A DNA stretch of 64,000 nucleotides from Siphonodentalium dalli (taxonomy: Eukaryota; Mollusca; Scaphopoda; Gadilida; Siphonodentaliidae): contig CP136061.1 of NCBI GenBank assembly GCA_032622095.1, positions 123,764,754-123,828,753 on the forward strand, in the 5' to 3' direction. Under the pieces are notes generated by a model that worked only from the letters and a program-made list of their open reading frames with translations, did no database searches and was not told the DNA's origin. This document shows, one piece after another, positions 11,609-22,190 of the stretch (within the stretch, counting starts at the first letter, position 1; the number at the start of each line of letters is the position of its first letter). The position numbers were made by a program, and so were the translations under genes.

Positions 11609-12031
11609 CCCTTTCAGTGCCCAGTCCGATTTTTGTATCAACCCATCTTTCCTTGATTATTTTTCAAATTTATTGATGATAATAATGTGATACATTGATG
11701 GAAAGAGCTCTTAGAGCTCTTTCCATCAATGTTTCATAATAAATTTGAACGAGAGGCCGATCACGATCGGCAGATGTTTAACCCATACCTTGGCGATAGC
11801 GATTAGCTATTTAATTTTTTTTTATAAATCCTTACACCAACCTTTTCATGAGTGCAAAAGTTTCAACAATTCATACTTAATATAGTGATCGTGTGAAAAA
11901 TATTTAGTTATCACTTTGTATCAACAGGATTGGTGTAGAATATTAAGTATCACATTATTATAATCAATAAATTTGAAAAATGATCAAGGAAATATGGGTT
12001 GATACAAAAATCGGACTTGGCACTGAAAGGG
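11609..12031. mobile_element. TTAA MITE, 'CCCTTTCAGTGCC' family, full copy
   Basis: TTAA at 11,605-11,608 and 12,032-12,035. TIRs are ~80 bp, starting CCCTTTCAGTGCCCAGTCCG. It contains a near-perfect hairpin (11,692-11,732; arms CATTGATGGAAAGAGCTC) and CGATCACGATCG. A right half lies at 46,030-46,112 and an interior fragment at 49,738-49,800. Confidence 0.8.
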
Positions 12032-12035
12032 TTAA

Positions 12036-12877
12036 TGGTTATTTGCTACTCATTAAACATTAAAGAGTTAAACATATTGTGAATCTGATGATAAAACCCC
12101 GTAAAATCAAGATTAGCACTTCCTTTACTAAAGAAGTGTTTATACAGATCATTTGTGGTGTGCATTGCGTTGAATGTGGAATACAGACAATAACTGTAAG
12201 AAATACCAATATACATCATGTTTTTGACAGCCGAATGTATTTTTGTTTGTTTTTTGTTCCGTCATTTATAAACACTTAATTATCAATATACTGTATGGTG
12301 TGCAAGGAGAGTGCATGGTTGGTGTGCAAGGACCCACCCCACCTGTGATGTCACTATAATTAATAACATGATTGTTTTTGTAATACTTACATATATGTTT
12401 TTATCCACCCGTCACTACATCTATTGCCCACATAAAGCCTGCCTAATAAACGTTACGTTATGTAGCTTTATTAGGTCAATGTAGCTTTATTAGGTCAGTC
12501 TACTTTCATGATGTAATTTTATATGCAAATTGCACAGTAACTATGGACGTCAACCAACCTAAATGATGTCATTGTGATTTTTGGGAAGTTTTTTTCACCA
12601 TAATTCGTAAACGGATATGTGTTTTCGCTCTAAAACATCTATACACAATTAGAACAAGGCCAGCTTATAATAACTATTAAAAAACCCAATGAACTATTTC
12701 GCTCTAAGCTGCAATCCGGTTTTCCCACATCATCAATGCTAATTAATTTGCTTGACCTAATAAATGTAAGGGCATCATCGAAGTAACGATTGTAAAATTG
12801 AGGAAAATGACAGATTTACTTCACAAAAGGAAAGTATTGTGCATTGGATAAATAAATTATGTAGCTAATGTTGTCAC
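12036..12877. other. Intergenic sequence
   Basis: No gene seen. GTAGCTTTATTAGGTCA is tandemly duplicated at 12,461-12,497, and a mirrored GACCTAATAAA occurs near 12,755, so part may be an old inverted-repeat element. Confidence 0.35.
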
Positions 12878-12881
12878 TTAA

Positions 12882-13251
12882 CCCTTTACCCAACAGAACG
12901 GCCCTGTGCCAATGCATTATCTTATATATGCGAGTCGACCATAGGTCGCCTCGCATATATAAGAGAATGATAAAATTGTCAAAGAATGTAGAAAAATATT
13001 ATAAAAATATTATGTAAGATTTTTTTTTTTTAGGCCAATGCATTCTCTTATATATGCGAGGCGACCTATGGTCGACTCGCATATATAAGAGAATGCATTG
13101 GCACAGGGCGTAACTGTAACCATCACAATGTGGTCAATGAATCGGTTCCAATGATATCCATATTTGTATGGTGTTATTGAGACAGACCGAAGATATTTTA
13201 GGCTGTTGAAGCTTTATTTGGGCGTTTTTGGCCGTTTTGTTGGGCAAAGGG
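12882..13251. mobile_element. TTAA MITE, 'CCCTTTACCCAACA' family, copy 1
   Basis: TTAA at 12,878-12,881 and 13,252-13,255. TIRs are CCCTTTACCCAACAGAACGGCC and its near mirror. Two TATATATG-module hairpins lie near 12,907-12,967 and 13,034-13,105, the second the reverse complement of the first. Copy 2 is at 58,867-59,303. Confidence 0.85.
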
Positions 13252-13255
13252 TTAA

Positions 13256-13351
13256 ACTGTTTATGTCCACCTGGGGGATTTGGCATCTATTGGACTCAGC
13301 AGAGCCTCGCCCAATAGATGCTCAAACCTCACCCTCATGGACATAGACAGT
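13256..13351. mobile_element. Small palindromic TTAA element abutting the previous MITE
   Basis: ACTGTTTATGTCC...CATCTATTGG and CCAATAGATG...GGACATAGACAGT form a stem. It is flanked by the TTAA shared with the neighbouring MITE (13,252-13,255) and another TTAA at 13,352-13,355. Confidence 0.65.
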
Positions 13352-13355
13352 TTAA

Positions 13356-14066
13356 GCAATGACACTAGCTACATATTCTAAATGTATGACATCACTGTAT
13401 ATAGTATACCGTACATAAATTATATAAATAAAAAAAAATACAAAGATTTTGGGGCTTGAAGCATATTGGCTCCTTAGAATCAACCCAACGATTGACAGGA
13501 ATGTTTGTAAAAACAAGTGTGTCTAGTTCATCAGATTGGGCTGTTGGACAGGCACAACAAATAATTTTGTCTATATTGGGAATTTATGAGGCATTTTTCT
13601 TAAAGATGTTCTATCTCTTGAACATAGTAATATAGTTTCCGGGCTACGCTCCAAATGAACTCAAGCTGCAAAATGTCGCAAATTGAATATATGAAAATTA
13701 TACCAGAAAATTTTAAATAAAATAACTACTAATTGATAGAAACATTTCCAGACAGGGGACTTCGATCTATATCTATTATTTTATACCCAGGAAACTATAT
13801 AAAACTTGTTTGGAAGAGATGGACCATCTTTAATAACTTGGTCAGTGGATATTTTCTCTCTAAAATTTGGGTATTTCAGTTGAAATAAATATAATATAGT
13901 ATTGCACTTTGAAAACTGAAATATCAAGTGGATTATCAAGTAATTATGTCCATAGGTTCTCAAGTTACTTAAAAATTGACAAATATACAAGATTTTTTGT
14001 AATTTATGTGCATTCACTAAAATCAGATAACAGATGTGATGTAATCAGTATATAAATGCAGTAATA
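13356..14066. other. Intergenic sequence with a solo repeat arm
   Basis: Bases 13,700-13,835 match the right arm of the 9999-10,531 element (TTGATAGAAACATTTCCAGAC, TATACCCAGGAAACTATA, ACCATCTTTAA). The rest shows no gene. Confidence 0.45.
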
Positions 14067-14765
14067 ACAAGAGATGGACTGTCGTCCAGTGCATACCCCT
14101 TCTAGCATACACCTAGCATGGGGTAGCAGGAAGACAGCCGGGGGTAGCAGGAAGACAGTCGGGGGTAGCAGGAAGACAGCCCGATAGGGCTAGGCTAACC
14201 CCCAACAATATATACAGCATTTATATTATTATATGTTACTGTCATTGTATTATTCATGTGTATATTGTAAATAAATTATCCTATCCTATCCTATCTATAA
14301 CTTAGGATGATATACATTTGTACTCAGACAGATAGACCCAAAACTCAGCATTTTCATGTAAACAAAGATGAATAATTATAGAACGAAAATCCTAAACAAA
14401 GTGATTGAACCCTCTATTCAATGTCCTTGTTGTAGTGAACATCCATCCCAAATTTCATTGAGAAACGAACAATATTGTTGAAGCTATGACATGAACAGAT
14501 ATCAGATGGACCAAAAGCCAACATTTCCAGATAAACAAAGATGAATAACTATAGAATGGAAAATCCGAACAAAACGGCGGAACCCTCTGTTGAATGTCCT
14601 CATTGTAGTGAACATCCATACCAAATTTCAATGAGGTCCAAGCACTACTGTTCAAGTTATGACATGAACGACTTCAGACAGACAGGCGCATGGACGGATG
14701 GATGGCTAGACGGACAGGTGCAAGAGAGTATACCCCCCCTTTTTCCCTTTAAAAAAAAAAGGGGG
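14067..14765. mobile_element. Pearl-like element (174-bp core repeats), with internal insertion
   Basis: Starts CAAGAGATGGACTGTCGTCC (as at 35,489) and holds two core repeats of the family seen at 35.1-37.0 kb (AAAGATGAATAACTATAGAA, TGAACATCCATACCAAATTT). It ends with GACGGACAGG and a T/A-C/G palindrome (CCCCCCTTTTTC...AAAAAGGGGG) typical of this family. A ~175-bp insertion interrupts it at 14,119-14,292. Confidence 0.7.
14119..14292. mobile_element. Retroposon-like insertion with (TATCC)n tail
   Basis: Breaks the pearl-like repeat relative to the intact copy at 35,489-35,580. It contains three 21-bp repeats (GGGGGTAGCAGGAAGACAGTC; 14,119, 14,140 and 14,161), then AATAAA and a TATCCTATCCTATC tail. 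The tail fits a short-repeat-ended retroposon; the class is uncertain. Confidence 0.55.
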
Positions 14766-16010
14766 CATAATTATGTCTCTCTTAAAAACACATGGAGAAA
14801 TTGTTAACATTTGTGGATATAATATATAGGTGGAATCCATATTCGAATTGTCCTGTATTTTTGGCTGAGACACACACATGCAAACTTTTATTCTGACAAA
14901 ATAATTCAAACTGGAGTTTATATGGGTCAGACACCAAAAATGCTAATAGATGGACAGATGGCTAAACAGATTGATTACATACCACAACCATTTTTTCACT
15001 CAAACAAGCGTATAAAAATCCATGTGTACTGGTACAGTAAAACATCTCAAAATCGGACCTTCTATAAACACAGAAATCCCTCTCCATACTGAATGAATTG
15101 TCTGTCCCGAATTCAAACAAGTGCATTCTCAATAAAAATTATCTCTCAAACCAGAAACTCAGTGAGTGAACACATGTATTTTACCTCTGTCAAATCGAAC
15201 GCACATCCATACAGGTCAAGTAGATTCGTACTTTGTATAAGCATATATGGATTATCATTTATTTAGCGGTCTTTGTTTGGCGAACACTTTGAACTGGATT
15301 ATAACATGCTTATTTCACACACTGAGTGAACCATGGTGACGTCACAGAGAATTAGAGTACCACAGTTTTTTTTAACATCAGTTATTGGTACTGAGTTGGA
15401 CTAAAAAATAATTTGTTATATGTATACGATGGTGCTGTGTAGTCACCACTATATAACAATTTGAATCGATCTTCCCTGAAGAATGAGCCATCACAAAAAC
15501 GACACCGAATAGAGTTAAATTTAGATCAGAAAGTTAAATTATTAAAGATTTCAATTCTACACCTAAGCTGACCTACAAATAGCTGAGCATAAACTATGGC
15601 ATCAGCAAATCAATTATCAGCGACATATTCAAAATCGTGACAAGATAATGCAACTTCATGACGATAACATCCAACAGCGACCGAAAATGAGCTATACCAC
15701 CAATCAGAAATACATAGTATTCAATAAAGTCATATTAATCAATAATGAGGTGTTGTCACTCTTGGTAATGGCAGCAAAATATTTTGATGGTGGTGCAAAC
15801 CGAACAATTCTCTAAACCGAACGGAAGGGCTGGTCCGAAGGGTGTTGGGTTTAGAGGAGTTTTACTGTATTGTGAATCAGGGCCAAAAATAAGGTGAAAG
15901 TATATTAGATTAGTAGATTAGTAGATTAGATGATATATGCAAATTTGATCAATGCAATAAAATACTGAACAACTGGAATATGGAATTATTCCATTTTATA
16001 ATTATATATC
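14766..16010. other. Intergenic sequence
   Basis: No gene recognised. Near 14,930-14,970 there is a degraded pearl-like phrase (GACACCAAAAATGCTAATAGATGG). Confidence 0.35.
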
Positions 16011-19000
16011 ACTAGCAGGTTAGCGCGCCACTGGCGTGGTTCGTCTCATGGCTTTGTTCGAATTACAACAGCTTCCGAGACACGTATGCTGCACCTAGGT
16101 GTAAAATTTCGTCAAAAACCGCCAGTTTTACCCGATTTGACCTTGAATTGATCATTTTCAAGGTCAAGGTCAGGTCGGTGTCACAATTTAACCCGTCCAT
16201 ACACTTCCCGTAGGTAGCAAGTTTGATCTCAATCAGTTTGAGTCTATAAAGGACACACATTCACCACGGCAATCGGCATTGCCGTAGGCTTCAATATTTG
16301 CCACGGCAATTGACTGCCGTGGGCCACGGACTGCCGTAACGGTTGATAACATGTTCATATTCGGCGGATCGGGCACTGCGGTCAGTCAAAAAACATAACG
16401 CACACACTATAACTCCGGTGTCAATAACGTATGCGGCATCGGAATGGTCAGGTTAACTTCCGCCTGGATCCACGTGGCGTGACGTAATTCACAACCACGT
16501 GTATTTACCTCGAAAGTGTTAAAATTGTGCGACCGCGACTCACACAATGGCCCGATAATGGGCACGCATTCCCTGGAATTTCCCAGAAGATATTAAAGTG
16601 ACCAATTTTGAAATTTGCTGGTCGCATTCGTCTGTAGTTGTGAGGAATTCTCGGCTAGATATTGTTACCAACATGACATATTTAAATTAATCCCGCCGTG
16701 CACCCCCATCACCAACGCGACGTAATTTTGGTACCATGTACGAACGCTCTTTAACTATCAATGCTATTAACCCCGCAGTGTCGTTTTTTGTGACTGAGAG
16801 TGAAGAACGGGTGCTCTGAGCTTCTCCAAAACGCCGCGACGACCATTCCCGTTGATTTTTACCCTTAGATGGGAAGTTTGAGCCCAATCGGTGCAGCCGT
16901 TTTCGAGTCTATAGAGGACAAATATATATATATACGGATGTCTCAAATTATATAGTAGACTAGCAGGTTAGCCCGCCACTGGCGGCATTCGTCCCATGGC
17001 TTTGTTTCAGAAACATGACATTTTTGTAATTATTTTGTTTTTATTTATTTTTGTTTTTTATTTTTTAATTTGAATTTAATGTTTTTTAAATTTAATTTTT
17101 TGTTTCTGGCGGAAAAATTTACCCGTAGAAATCGCCCCTTCCTAGGAACGACAGACAACGCATTCTTTGTTTCGTGAAATCTCTCTACGATAACATTGCA
17201 TTGAATTGAAATTAAATTTTAAATTGTTTTAATTAAATTTTTTGTTTCTGGCGGAAAAATTTACCCGTAGAAATCCCCCCTTCCTAGGAACGACAGACAA
17301 CGCATTCTTTGTTTCGTGAAACCTCTATACGATAACATTGCATTGAATTTAAAACAAACGCTTCCCGTCGGGAAATCTGTCTTCGGGTCGTTGTTGGCAT
17401 CACGGCTCCCCGAAAACTCTCACATTGCCGAAAACGTGTATTTAGTAATATCGTTGTTGTTGATATTTACGGCTTGGGGGCTATTTTCTTATTTAGCAAG
17501 TTTGAGCTCAATCGGTTAGAGTCTATAAAGGACACACTCATATATATGACACTTCCCGTAGGTAGCAAGTTTGAGCTCAATCGGCATTCCCTGGAATTTC
17601 CCGTAGATTGGCAGATTCCAGTAGCTTTATAACGGTATATCTGGGGAGAAATCTGATGCTATATTCGTGATTATCTGGGATGATTTCGGTATATACCGAA
17701 GGTATATACTGTAAAATCAAAGCGCGCCATCCGTGCTCGCAGGGAATAAATTTCGAGCGATAACGTTTGCGTTCCCGTATAACTCTGCAGATGCGAATAA
17801 CGTTGAATGGGAAACAGACGCTCTTTATAGAGATGCGTCAAAAACAAACGCTCATTAAATAATCACTTGATTAACCTCCGCCGTGCCTTTGCGGTGATTT
17901 GAGATTGGAGAACGGGTGCTCTGAGCTTCTCTAAACCGCTACCACGGTCGTGTCGGTGGGATTTGACACTTACATAGGAAGTTTGATCTCAATCTGTACA
18001 CGCGTTTTGGATTCTATGAAGTACACACACACACACACATATACGAAGTCTCAAAATATATAGTACTAGCAGGTTAGCCCGCCACCGGCGGCTTGTCCGA
18101 AACATGACATTTTTTTAATTTTTTTTTTTAATTTTTAGCTCCACGCGTTTCAATAAGAAAAATTTGTACCCGGTAGCTCCACCCGTTTCCGAGATCTGGT
18201 CTGCGCATGCGCGAAGCTGGCGTCGCACGTACTCGGCGACCCGATAAAATTTGTACCCGGCGCAAGATACATTCACATAGCAAATTTCAGGTCGATAGCT
18301 CCACCCGTTTCCGAGATCTGCCTTTCTGCATAATATTTCGAGCAATAACATTGCATTGAAATGTCAGACTCCCATCGTGAACCTCAACACGAAGTAAACA
18401 CGTGTTTCGAGCGATAACATTGCATTGAAATGACTCCCATCGTGAACCTCAAGACGACGTAAAACACGTGTTGCGTTCTAGGAAATGCACTCAATGCAGA
18501 TGCTAATAACGTTGACTTCGTATATATATATATAATGACGTTATTAACCCCGGCCGTGCCGTTTGAGCTGATTTTTATGACTGGGAGTGGAGTACGGGTG
18601 CTCTGAGCTTCTGGAAAACGCGTGGACGACATCGTACGTGGTATTTTACCTTTAGATAGGAAGTTTGAGCTCAATCTGTCCAGCCGTTCCCGTCCTAATG
18701 TACTATTTCGAGCGATAACAATTGTCAGACTCCCATCGTGAACCTCAACACGAAGTAAACACGTGTTTCGAGCGATAACATTGCATTGAAGTCAGACTCC
18801 CATCGTGGACCCCCAAGACGACGTAAACACGTGTTTGTTCCGGTATAACTTTGGAGACTCTGACTTCATATATATATATAATGACGTTATTAACCCCGGC
18901 CGTGCCGTTTGAGCTGATTTCGATGACTGGGAGTGGATAAAGGGTGCTCAGAGCTTCTCGAAAACACGATTACGGCGGTGTCGGTGGGATTTTACACTTA

Positions 19001-21727
19001 CATACAAAATTTGATCTCAATCTGTACACGCGTTTTGGATTCTATGAAGTACACACACATATACGAAGTCTCAAAATATATAGTATAGATAGACTAGCAG
19101 GTTAGCCCGCCACTGGCGTGCTTGGTCAGAAACATGAAAATGTTTTATGTTTTCTTTGTGTTTTTCAATGAGTTAATATTGGGTTTTTCAATATTTTACC
19201 CGATTTGACCTTGAATTGATCATTTTCAAGGTCAAGGTCATGTCGGGGTCACAATATATAATTTGTGGGTACCCGTTTGAAGGTTAAGACTGACCCGATG
19301 AAAAATTCCCCCGTTCCTTGGAACAACAGACATAAGAATGCTTCACACAATGCGACGTCGACGATCCCCGTGTGTTTTTACACTTATATACAAAGTTTGA
19401 GCTCACCTAGGGCGGAAAAACTTACCCGATCCGCGTTCTTAGGAACACAACACGCTCCGCGTTCTTAGGAACACAACACGCTCATGTCTATACACGCCCA
19501 TACCCAGAAGAGGGATGATTTTTTTTAACCTGCCCGTGGCCATTGAGCAGCCCCTGACAGAGGTTGTCCACCCTTACGAGATGGTCAATAGTCCCCGCAA
19601 AGTTAATCCCGTCGTGAACCCCATCCTCGCAAAGAGCGGACAGTCAATTAATCCCGTCGTGAACGCCATCACCAATGCGACGTAATTTTGTTTGGTATCA
19701 TGTGTTGCGTTCTAAAAATAGGAAAGCACTTGTTCCCGTATACGTTTGGTAAATACGAAATTGTGAGTGTTGGTTTGTAACCGGGATTTCTGAGAACCAT
19801 TATGCCTATAACTACCCCCCCTAAGCCCTGACCTAAGTGTCATACATACTATAACAAAATGATGTTGTAAGAGTACTATGGCATCCAATAAATCTCCCCG
19901 CATAGGAAACCACTCAATGTTCCCGTATATCTCTCTGCAGATGCTAATAACGTTGAATGGTAAACAGACACTCTTTATAGCGATGCGTCAAAAACAAACG
20001 CTCATTAAATAATCACTTGATTAACCCACGCCGTGCCTTTGCTGTGATTTGGGAGTGGATAAAGGGTGCTCAGAGCTTCTCCAAAACGCGACAACTACGG
20101 TGTTCGTGGATTTTTACCCTTAGATGGGAAGTTTGAACTCAATCGAGCCAGCCGTTTTCGATTCTATAAAGTACTGTATACACCCGTCAGTAAGCCCATC
20201 CTCGAAGATAAGCCCAGTCTGTGTTTTTTACCCTAAATAAAACATGGGGTGGTCCTCGTAGATAAGCCCACCCCCATTTTTGAGCATTTGGAAGGTGAAT
20301 ACAATCATGTATCTATCCTGTAGAATAGGAGAAGAATTTGACCAGTTTCTTAAATAATAAAGATACACTTTGTTAATATTCTGAATTATACACATCCTAT
20401 TCTATTCTATTCTTAGTTGTTGGATCAGTCAAAAACGTTTCAAATCAATAAAATCAAAGGATGTGTCACTTATTGTTCACACCTCTATCAGATTAAATCC
20501 AATGGGATGTGGAGTAATGACTTGGTGTTTTTGTAGGATCCTTTGATAATACAGAAGTGTGATGTGTGTTCACCACTTCTCACTGTTGTGTTTTTATAAG
20601 AATTAGCTTGGTTAATAAGCATCAGTGAAAAACATGATGGTAGGTCAGTACCTGAAGGCTAACTTAATTTTTGCATGGGGAGGTCCTCGTGAGTAAGCCC
20701 AGTACCCACTTTTTGACCAAAAATGTGTACAAGCCCCCCGGGCTTACTGATGGGTGTATACAGTACATATATATATATATACGGAAGTCTCAAAATATAT
20801 AGTATAGATTAGCAGGTTAGCCCGCCACTGGCGGCGTTGGTCCGAAACTTGACATTTTTTTGGCTTTTCAATGAGTTAATTGTGCCTTTTTAATCAAGAG
20901 AAATTATGGTACCTGTCCCTAAAAGATTTAAGGTACATCGGGCGGAAAGAACTGACCTGATGAAAAATTGTTTAATCAAGAGGAATTATGATACCTGTCC
21001 CTAAAAGAGGTATGCCAACGATGTCGTTGTTGTTGGCATTCACGGCTTGGGGCCACCCGAAAATTCTCACATTACTGTAAAGAGAAAATAGCATTGTGTG
21101 TTTTCTCGCCAACAAAGTCGTTGTTGTTGGCATTCACGGCTTGGCGAGTCCAACAATGTTGTTGGCATTCACTGCTTGAGGCAGTGGAAGTCCCTTCAGA
21201 TTCTGGGACGTATCACAGTGCCTCGTATTTACTAAATTTTAGCAGCCATATAAGGTGAGTGATTTAGCACGAATTGAGGGGTGCAAGTTTAGAGCTTGTT
21301 TATATGAATGTATCGAAAATAGACTAAGATTTTCAGCCATAACAAGAATAGAAATGTATATATGAGAAAATGTTAATTCTATATTTTGGAAGGTATTAGC
21401 AAGTTTTGGCTCAACGGGTTTAGCAGTTTGAAGTGAATATGGATATAAAAATATTCATATACAGATATAAAAAATGTAGAGTTACGCCCTTGGATCGCGA
21501 GCGAATCGATAGCGAAACCCATCGCATTGAAACGAATGTCGCACTTTAAGGGTCAAGGAGTGCTCAGAGCTTGTCCAAAATGCGACGTGGACGATCCCCG
21601 TGTGTTTTTACACTTATATACGAAAATTTGAGCTCGATCCGCGCTGCCGTTTTCAATACTATGAAGTACCCACACACATATATATATACACACATATATA
21701 CGGAAGTCTCAAAATATATATATAGAT
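16011..21727. repeat. Head-to-tail array of five ~1 kb repeat units
   Basis: Each unit begins (A)CTAGCAGGTTAGCCCGCC and ends with a TTTGAGCTCAATCGG motif, GAGTCTATAAAGGACACAC, a CA/TA microsatellite and CGGAAGTCTCAAAATATATAG, directly followed by the next head. Heads are at 16,011, 16,959, 18,064, 19,093 and 20,808. Units have internal local duplications: 17,106/17,247 (GGCGGAAAAATTTACCCG), 18,330-18,840 (CGAGCGATAACATTGCATTG, four copies), and 17,803/19,945 (ACGCTCATTAAATAATCAC). No reading frame of note. The tail resembles RTE/SINE-like 3' ends, while head-to-tail tandems are also typical of Helitron-related elements; class undecided. Confidence 0.7.
20174..20763. mobile_element. TA-flanked TIR element inserted in the 16-21.7 kb array
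   Basis: TA at 20,172-20,173 and 20,764-20,765; TIRs CTGTATACACCCGTCAGTAA and its near mirror TTACTGATGGGTGTATACAG. 590 bp, with internal repeats GGTCCTCG(T)AGATAAGCCCA. It explains why the fourth array unit is ~0.6 kb longer than its neighbours. Confidence 0.75.
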
Positions 21728-21756
21728 TGCATTATTCAAATGTTATTTAGATGATA

Positions 21757-21962
21757 CAGTAATGCTCTAAATAATCGACTCCTTAACCACAGCAGCATTA
21801 TGGGTAATTTTTCAGGATTTAGTTGGAAATATGGCTTGTAGCCATTCATTGGAAAGCTCTCACCGATAGCTTTCCGATGAATGGCAACAAGCCATATTTC
21901 CGACTGAAAAATTACCCATAATTCTGCTGTGTTTAAGGAGTCGATTATTTAGAGCATTACTG
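21757..21962. mobile_element. TA-flanked palindromic MITE, full copy
   Basis: Same family as 7749-7973, with TA on both sides (21,755-21,756; 21,963-21,964). It lies ~90 bp beyond the stop codon of the minus-strand gene, so may lie in or at the end of its 3' UTR. Confidence 0.85.
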
Positions 21963-22051
21963 TATAATCAACTGATGTGAGCACTAGTCATGAACGGGAA
22001 TGGCAAGGTTCATGTTGTTTGAATCTGTGGACGGCACAGCTCTTTGCAACA

Positions 22052-22190
22052 TCAATTAAGTGTGTCATAAAATGTCTCTGTTTCTGAACCACTTTCTTGG
22101 CACACCATTGTCTGATGATCTGATGCAGTTTCTGCTAACATTTGCTCCAAACTCTTTGGTTCTTGGAAGCTGTCTGTCAGTTCCGACATT
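22052..22190 (-). CDS. Terminal exon of the split gene
   Basis: Acceptor CTGATCTTTCAG just upstream (22,191-22,202). One base completes the previous codon, then 45 residues starting MSELTDSFQEP and ending ETFYDTLN before TGA at 22,052-22,054. The acidic, Ser/Thr-rich tail is probably disordered. Confidence 0.8.

Noticed and set aside
13161-13346. 60-codon frame near 13.2 kb
   Set aside because: Spans the junction of two MITEs.
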